Source of the DNA: Actinocatenispora comari
Lineage (GTDB): Bacteria; Actinomycetota; Actinomycetes; Mycobacteriales; Micromonosporaceae
Direction of reading: 5' to 3'
Length of the DNA stretch: 64,000 nucleotides
Assembly (NCBI RefSeq): GCF_017312725.1
Contig: NZ_BOPO01000128.1
Location: 157,642 to 221,641 of the forward strand
Shown: positions 60,053 through 64,000 of the stretch, piece after piece
Layout: the number at the start of each line of letters is the position of its first letter
Position numbering within the stretch: position 1 is the first letter of the stretch
Notes under the pieces: model-generated
The model's database searches: none
Seen by the model: the letters and a program-made list of their open reading frames with translations, nothing else
What the model was told of the DNA's origin: nothing
Position numbers and translations under genes: made by a program

Positions 60053-60083
60053 TTGACGCCGAGATCGGTAAGTTGTAGCTTAC
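60053..60083 (+). promoter_or_regulatory. ArsR-family promoter with dyad operator
   Basis: A textbook promoter: -35 TTGACG (60053-60058), 17-bp spacer, -10 TAGCTT (60076-60081). A dyad GTAAG (60068-60072) / CTTAC (60079-60083) overlaps the -10 box. GTG 60089 begins 7 nt later, so the transcript is leaderless and the dyad should serve for autorepression. Confidence 0.7.
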
Positions 60084-60088
60084 GGTTC

Positions 60089-60433
60089 GTGGAGACTAAC
60101 GAAGCCGGCGAGGCGTGGGACGTACTGGGGGACCGGTCCCGGCGGGCGATCGTGACCAGGCTGGCGGAGCGGCCGTGGGCCGTCGGCGAGCTCGCCGACG
60201 AACTGCCGATCAGCCGGCCGGCGGTGTCGCAGCACCTGCGGGTACTCAAGTCGGCCGGGCTGGTCGACGACGAGGTGCACGGCACCCGCCGGGTCTACCG
60301 CCTCAACCCGGCCGGCGTCGCCGCGCTCCGGGACCAGCTCGACACGTTCTGGCGCCGCGCCCTGGCCGGCTATCAGGACCTGCTGCCGGCCGACCGGCAA
60401 CCATCGGAAACCGAACCCGAGGAGTCATCGTGA
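60089..60433 (+). CDS. ArsR family transcriptional regulator
   Basis: A 114-residue winged HTH: EAWDVLGDRSRRAIVTRLAERPWAVGELADELPISRPAVSQHLRVLKSAGLVDDEVHGTRRVYRLNPAGVAALRDQLDTFWRRALAGYQ. No metal-binding Cys or His pair is seen. This type usually pairs with an SRPBCC gene, as here, and represses the pair until a ligand or stress is present. GTG start matches the leaderless promoter. Confidence 0.92.
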   Translation: METNEAGEAWDVLGDRSRRAIVTRLAERPWAVGELADELPISRPAVSQHLRVLKSAGLVDDEVHGTRRVYRLNPAGVAALRDQLDTFWRRALAGYQDLLPADRQPSETEPEESS

Positions 60434-60915
60434 CCAGCACCGAGACCACCACCGTCGTCCGTTCCGTGGTCGTACCGGTGGACGCCGAGCGCGCGTTCGC
60501 CACGTTCACGCAGCGGTTCGGCGACTTCAAGCCGCCCGAGCACAACCTGCTGTCGGTACCGATCGCGGAGACGACACTGGAGCCGCGGGTCGGCGGCGGC
60601 ATCGTCGACCGCGGCGTCGACGGCAGCGAATGCCGCTGGGCCCGGATCCTCGCGTACGACCCGCCGAACCGGGTGGTGTTCAGCTGGGACATCGGGCCGA
60701 CCTGGCAGGTGGAGAGCGACCCGGAGCACAACAGCAGCGAGGTCGAGGTCCGGTTCGTCGCCGAGGCGCCGGACCGGACCCGGGTCGAGCTGGAACACCG
60801 GCACCTCGACCGGCACGGCCCCGGTTGGGAGGGCGTCCGCGCGGGCATCGCCGACGACCGCGGCTGGCCGCTCTACCTCGCCCGCTACGCCAACCTGTTC
60901 GGCACCACCGGCTGA
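60430..60915 (+). CDS. SRPBCC (AHSA1-like) family protein
   Basis: A 161-residue protein with the START/Bet v 1-like fold: VVRSVVVPVDAERAFATFTQRFGDFKPPEHNLLSVPI, then RVGGGIVDRGVDGSECRWARILAYDPPNRVVFSWDIG and TRVELEHRHLDRHGPGWEGVRAGIADDRGWPLYLARYANLF. Such proteins bind hydrophobic ligands or act as Hsp90 activator-like domains. The GTG overlaps the ArsR stop (GTGA), the usual two-gene arrangement. Confidence 0.88.
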   Translation: MTSTETTTVVRSVVVPVDAERAFATFTQRFGDFKPPEHNLLSVPIAETTLEPRVGGGIVDRGVDGSECRWARILAYDPPNRVVFSWDIGPTWQVESDPEHNSSEVEVRFVAEAPDRTRVELEHRHLDRHGPGWEGVRAGIADDRGWPLYLARYANLFGTTG

Positions 60916-60921
60916 CCACCC

Positions 60922-60950
60922 GGCCCGCCCGACCACCGGCCGGGCGGGCC
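60922..60950. terminator. Bidirectional hairpin between the SRPBCC gene and purB
   Basis: GGCCCGCCCG (60922-60931) pairs perfectly with CGGGCGGGCC (60941-60950) around a 9-nt loop, between convergent genes ending at 60915 and 60959. Confidence 0.75.
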
Positions 60951-60958
60951 CAGCCCGA

Positions 60959-62395
60959 TCAGAGGATCGGCGCCGGGGTGTAGGCGGCGGCCTCCGGGTG
61001 GGCGTCGAGGATCGGGCGGATGCGCGCCAACACCGCGTCGACCTGGGTGGACGCCGCCCCGGTGAACGCGCCCCGGTCGGCGACCAGCGCGTCGATGTCG
61101 GCCCTGGTCAGCGGCATCCGATCGTCCGCGGCGAGCCGGTCGAACAGGTCGTTGCCGCTCGCCTCACCGCGCAGCGCGAGCGCCACCGCGACCGCGTGTT
61201 CCTTGATCACCTCGTGCGCCTGCTCCCGCCCGACGCCCCGCCGTACCGCGGCGACGAGGATCTTGGTGGTCGCCAGGAACGGCAGGTACCGGTCGAGCTC
61301 GCGGGCGACGACGGCCGGGTACGCGCCGAGCTCGTCCAGCACCGTCAGCAGCGTCTGGAACAGGCCGTCGGCGGCGAAGAACGCGTCCGGCAGCGCGATC
61401 CGGCGCACCACCGAGCAGGACACGTCGCCCTCGTTCCACTGCCCGCCGGCCAGTTCCGCGGTCATCGAGGCGTACCCGCGGAGGATCACCGCGAAGCCGT
61501 TGATCCGCTCGCAGGAGCGGGTGTTCATCTTGTGCGGCATCGCCGAGGAGCCGACCTGGCCCTCCTTGAAGCCCTCGGTGACGAGTTCCTGGCCGGCCAT
61601 CAGCCGGATCGTGGTGGCCAGCGAGGACGGTGCCGCCGCGGCGTGCACCAGCGCGGACACCGCGTCGTAGTCGACCGAGCGCGGGTAGACCTGGCCGACC
61701 GAGTCGAACACGTGCGCGAAGCCGAGGTGTTCGGCGACCCGTCGTTCCAGCTCGGCGAGCCGGGTCGCGTCGCCGTCGAGCAGGTCGAGCTGATCGGCGC
61801 CGGTACCGACGGGGCCCTTGATGCCGCGCAGCGGGTACCGGTCGAGCAGCTCTGCGATCCGCGCGTACGCGCCGAGCAGTTCCTCGGCGGCGCTGGCGAA
61901 CCGCTTGCCCAGCGTGGTGGCCTGCGCCGGCACGTTGTGCGAGCGGCCGACCATGACCAGCGTCCGGTACTCGGCGGCCCGGCGGGCGAGCCGCCCCAGC
62001 GCGGCGACGATGCGGTCGCGCACCAGCGCGAGCGAGTCGCGTACCTGCAGCTGCTCGACGTTCTCGGTCAGGTCGCGGCTGGTCATCCCCTTGTGCACCT
62101 GCTCGTACCCGGCGAGGGCCGAGAACTCCTCGATCCGCGCCTTGACGTCGTGCCGGGTGACCCGCTCCCGCTCGGCGATCGAGTCGAGGTCGACGTCGTC
62201 GAGCACCTTCTCGTACGCCTCGACGACGCCGTCCGGCACGCTCACTCCGAGGTCGCGCTGCGCCTTCAGGACGGCGAGCCAGAGCCGCCGCTCCAGCGTC
62301 ACCTTGTACGCCGGGGACCAGAGCCGGACCAGCTCCGCCGACGCGTACCGCGCCGCCAGCACGTTCGGGACCTGGGGTTTCGCCGCTGAAGTCAC
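60959..62395 (-). CDS. purB: Adenylosuccinate lyase
   Basis: A 478-residue fumarase/aspartase-superfamily lyase catalysing two steps: SAICAR to AICAR plus fumarate, and adenylosuccinate to AMP plus fumarate. Recognisable parts: RYASAELVRLWSPAYKVTLERRLWLAVLKAQ, HKGMTSRDLTENVEQLQ, VGRSHNVPAQATTLGKRF, and the signature GSSAMPHKMNTRSCERI. The start is GTG 62395, with GGGGAAG nearby. Unlike purSQL and purFM, it is alone in its transcript, but on the same strand. Confidence 0.95.
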   Translation of the reverse strand: MTSAAKPQVPNVLAARYASAELVRLWSPAYKVTLERRLWLAVLKAQRDLGVSVPDGVVEAYEKVLDDVDLDSIAERERVTRHDVKARIEEFSALAGYEQVHKGMTSRDLTENVEQLQVRDSLALVRDRIVAALGRLARRAAEYRTLVMVGRSHNVPAQATTLGKRFASAAEELLGAYARIAELLDRYPLRGIKGPVGTGADQLDLLDGDATRLAELERRVAEHLGFAHVFDSVGQVYPRSVDYDAVSALVHAAAAPSSLATTIRLMAGQELVTEGFKEGQVGSSAMPHKMNTRSCERINGFAVILRGYASMTAELAGGQWNEGDVSCSVVRRIALPDAFFAADGLFQTLLTVLDELGAYPAVVARELDRYLPFLATTKILVAAVRRGVGREQAHEVIKEHAVAVALALRGEASGNDLFDRLAADDRMPLTRADIDALVADRGAFTGAASTQVDAVLARIRPILDAHPEAAAYTPAPIL

Positions 62396-62439
62396 GGCCC
62401 CATTCTTCCCCGACCGAGCCACCGCGCCGACGCGGGGCG

Positions 62440-63222
62440 TCAGTTGAGGGCGAGGACCTCGTCGGCGGCGACGCCGGTGGTCAGGCGGTTGGCCAGCCAG
62501 CGGAACGGCGCGATGCCGGCCTGGTCGGTGGCGGTGTGCATCTCCGGGTGCCACTGCACGCCGAGCAGCGGCCGGTCGACGCCGACGATCGCCTCGACCA
62601 GGCCGTCGGACGCGCGGGCGGCGATGGACAGCCCCTCGCCGAGCGCGGCGACACCCTGGTGGTGGTAGCTGTTGGTACTGATCTGGTCGGCGCCGGCGAG
62701 CGCGGTGAGCGTCGGGTCGGTGATCGTGACCTGGTGGTACGCCGGCTGCCACATGTCGTCGGGGTGCCGGCGGCCGTCCCGGAACTCGCTGGAGTGCACC
62801 AGCTCCTCGGACCGTTCCGGCAGGTGCTGGTGCATCGAGCCGCCGAGCGCGACGTTGAGTACCTGCATGCCGCGGCAGATGCCGAGGATCGGCAGGCCGC
62901 GCTCGAACGCGGCGCGGACCAGCCCGAACTCGAACGCGTCCCGGTGCGGTTCCAGCTTGGCCAGCGGGTGCGCCGGCGCGCCGTAGAGTTCCGGGCCGAT
63001 GTCGGCGCCGCCGGTCAGCAGCAGACCGTCCAGCATGGACAGATAGTCGTCGTGCAGTTGCTCTGAGTGCACAGGAATCGGGACCGGCAGCATGCCGCAG
63101 TCGCGGACCCAGCCAAGGTATGTACCCGGAGTGATGTCGAGGTGACGTGGGCCGAAGCCGAGTTCGCGGGACTTCTGCGCCCCGACGCTGTATCCGGTGA
63201 CCCCAACGACCGGCCGTCGCAC
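62440..63222 (-). CDS. Gamma-glutamyl-gamma-aminobutyrate hydrolase (peptidase C26/PuuD-like)
   Basis: A 260-residue class I glutamine amidotransferase-like hydrolase: VVGVTGYSVGAQ at the N-terminus, the nucleophile Cys116 in LPILGICRGMQVLNVALGGS, and the His/Glu of the triad in LLGVQWHPEMHTATDQAG. PuuD cleaves gamma-glutamyl-GABA in putrescine degradation; actinobacterial members may act on other gamma-glutamyl amides such as those in ethanolamine or polyamine use. GGAGG lies 8 nt before the GTG at 63222. It lies 44 bp upstream of purB on the same strand. Confidence 0.88.
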   Translation of the reverse strand: MRRPVVGVTGYSVGAQKSRELGFGPRHLDITPGTYLGWVRDCGMLPVPIPVHSEQLHDDYLSMLDGLLLTGGADIGPELYGAPAHPLAKLEPHRDAFEFGLVRAAFERGLPILGICRGMQVLNVALGGSMHQHLPERSEELVHSSEFRDGRRHPDDMWQPAYHQVTITDPTLTALAGADQISTNSYHHQGVAALGEGLSIAARASDGLVEAIVGVDRPLLGVQWHPEMHTATDQAGIAPFRWLANRLTTGVAADEVLALN

Positions 63223-63509
63223 GGCACTACCTCCGACACCCTGGTTCGATTTGTAGGTAAGCAAAGCAGCGCCAGCGACGATACCGCGCCTGGGCAGATC
63301 CGCCACCCACATTCTGGGAACGCGTCACCAGAACGTGGAAGGTCGAGGTACTTCCCGGTCACCACCGGAAATCTCCGGACACCAACTCGTCACTCGACGT
63401 GACACGCGAGACATGATCCGGTCGACCCTTCGACGTACCGGCAGGCAGGGGTGCGGCGCGATCAGGGGGCGGCGATCAGAGACGCGGCGCGATCAGGGAC
63501 GCGGCGGAG

Positions 63510-64000
63510 TCAGAGCTGCAGGGCCGGATCGGCGACGACGCCGGCGAGGTCGCCCGCGGCGAACGGGAAGTCGACGCTCGCCAGGACCGACTCGGTCAGC
63601 CGCACCCGCGACCCGTCCGGGCGCAGCAGCACCGCGCCCCGCTCGACCGCGTCCCCGACCGGCACCTCGTACGCGACGAGCCGACCACCGTCCGCGTCCT
63701 TGTCGTGACAGTACGAGGTGGCGCCGGCGGCGGCACACACCTCTCGCGGGTCGAGTCGATCACCGCCGGGCAACGTGACCAGCAGCGTCAGCCGCGGCGC
63801 GCCGGGCTGACCCGGCACCGTCCAGTCGGCGTACCAGGCGTCCGCGGCGCCGGCCCGGGAATCCGGCAGCCGGCGCGGCCCGGCCGCCGACCCCGCCAGC
63901 GGCACCGGGTCCCGGTACGCGCGCAGCGCCGCACCGCCGGGCAGGCCGGCCCGCACCGCGGTGTCCAGCGCGGCCCGCTCGGCGCTCGCCGTACCGCCGC
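63510..64000 (-). CDS. Hypothetical protein, 5' end outside the window
   Basis: The frame remains open to base 64000, giving at least 163 residues ending at LAGVVADPALQL. I recognise no family. Visible parts are a proline/glycine-rich beta domain (WYADWTVPGQPGAPRLTLLVTLPGGDRLDPREVCAAAGATSYCHDKDADGGRLVAYEVPVGDAV), with a CAAAG...C pair that might form a disulfide if exported. It may be a secreted protein; without the N-terminus this cannot be tested. The gap 63223-63509 holds nothing clear. Confidence 0.5.
   Translation of the reverse strand, partial: GGTASAERAALDTAVRAGLPGGAALRAYRDPVPLAGSAAGPRRLPDSRAGAADAWYADWTVPGQPGAPRLTLLVTLPGGDRLDPREVCAAAGATSYCHDKDADGGRLVAYEVPVGDAVERGAVLLRPDGSRVRLTESVLASVDFPFAAGDLAGVVADPALQL

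Noticed and set aside
1..64000. Prophage, insertion sequence or toxin-antitoxin genes
   Set aside because: I found no integrase, transposase, capsid or typical toxin/antitoxin pair in any plausible frame.

Overview
The window is very GC-rich DNA from an actinobacterium. Evidence for this is the density of GTG starts and GTGA/ATGA overlaps, many promoters whose -10 box (TANNNT) lies 6-8 nt before the start codon (leaderless mRNA), a SAM-IV-type riboswitch, a mycothiol-dependent-type enzyme, DUF3073, BldC, and the order (SCP-like)-purF-purM ... DUF3073-vdh-hypothetical-bldC, which I recall from Streptomyces. I would guess a Micromonosporaceae-like organism but cannot fix the genus. All of it looks chromosomal; I see no phage, transposase, plasmid gene or CRISPR array.

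Layout. 1-4.4 kb: small redox and regulatory genes, including an SDR gene behind a MerR-type stretched-spacer promoter with its MerR gene downstream. 4.4-8.7 kb: replication/repair block dnaX-ybaB-recR (minus strand), then the SRP RNA and tRNA-Ser(GGA). 9-13.5 kb: a GNAT gene behind a SAM-IV riboswitch, a YjbR protein, a DinB2-like Y-family polymerase, a lipid-kinase-like gene and a DUF1206 membrane protein. 13.5-18.7 kb: a two-component system beside a lipoprotein/ABC exporter operon. 18.8-25.5 kb: LLM oxidoreductase, PIG-L deacetylase, a 37-bp tandem repeat, VOC/AraC pair, MDMPI-type enzyme, ZIP transporter and TetR regulator. 25.7-33.8 kb: alanine dehydrogenase with a PucR-type regulator, dps with a Fur-family operator, a GntR/FCD regulator, a thioesterase, and a beta-oxidation-like operon (3-hydroxyacyl-CoA dehydrogenase, enoyl-CoA hydratase, methyltransferase). 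34-40.2 kb: PrsW-like protease, nitroreductase, bldC, vdh, DUF3073.

40.4-43.5 kb is the clearest accessory insert. It holds a diiron ferritin-like/desaturase-like gene, a precursor peptide plus ATP-grasp ligase pair (graspetide-type RiPP), and then a complex palindromic repeat module. A second copy of that module lies at 54.0-54.65 kb, beside purL. The purine genes purM, purF, purL, purQ, purS and purB are all on the minus strand in three groups between 43.5 and 62.4 kb. Interspersed are a long repeat-rich surface protein, an 11-copy 29-31 bp tandem array, a PadR-controlled ABC transporter locus, a ComB-like phosphatase, a one-mismatch parS-like site, and an ArsR/SRPBCC pair.

The best candidates for something under-described are the graspetide locus with its unusual neighbours, the duplicated palindromic module next to stop codons, the SAM-IV riboswitch in front of a GNAT acetyltransferase, and the DinB2-like polymerase with valine at the presumed steric-gate position. 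All functional calls come from reading the translated sequence; no database search was run.
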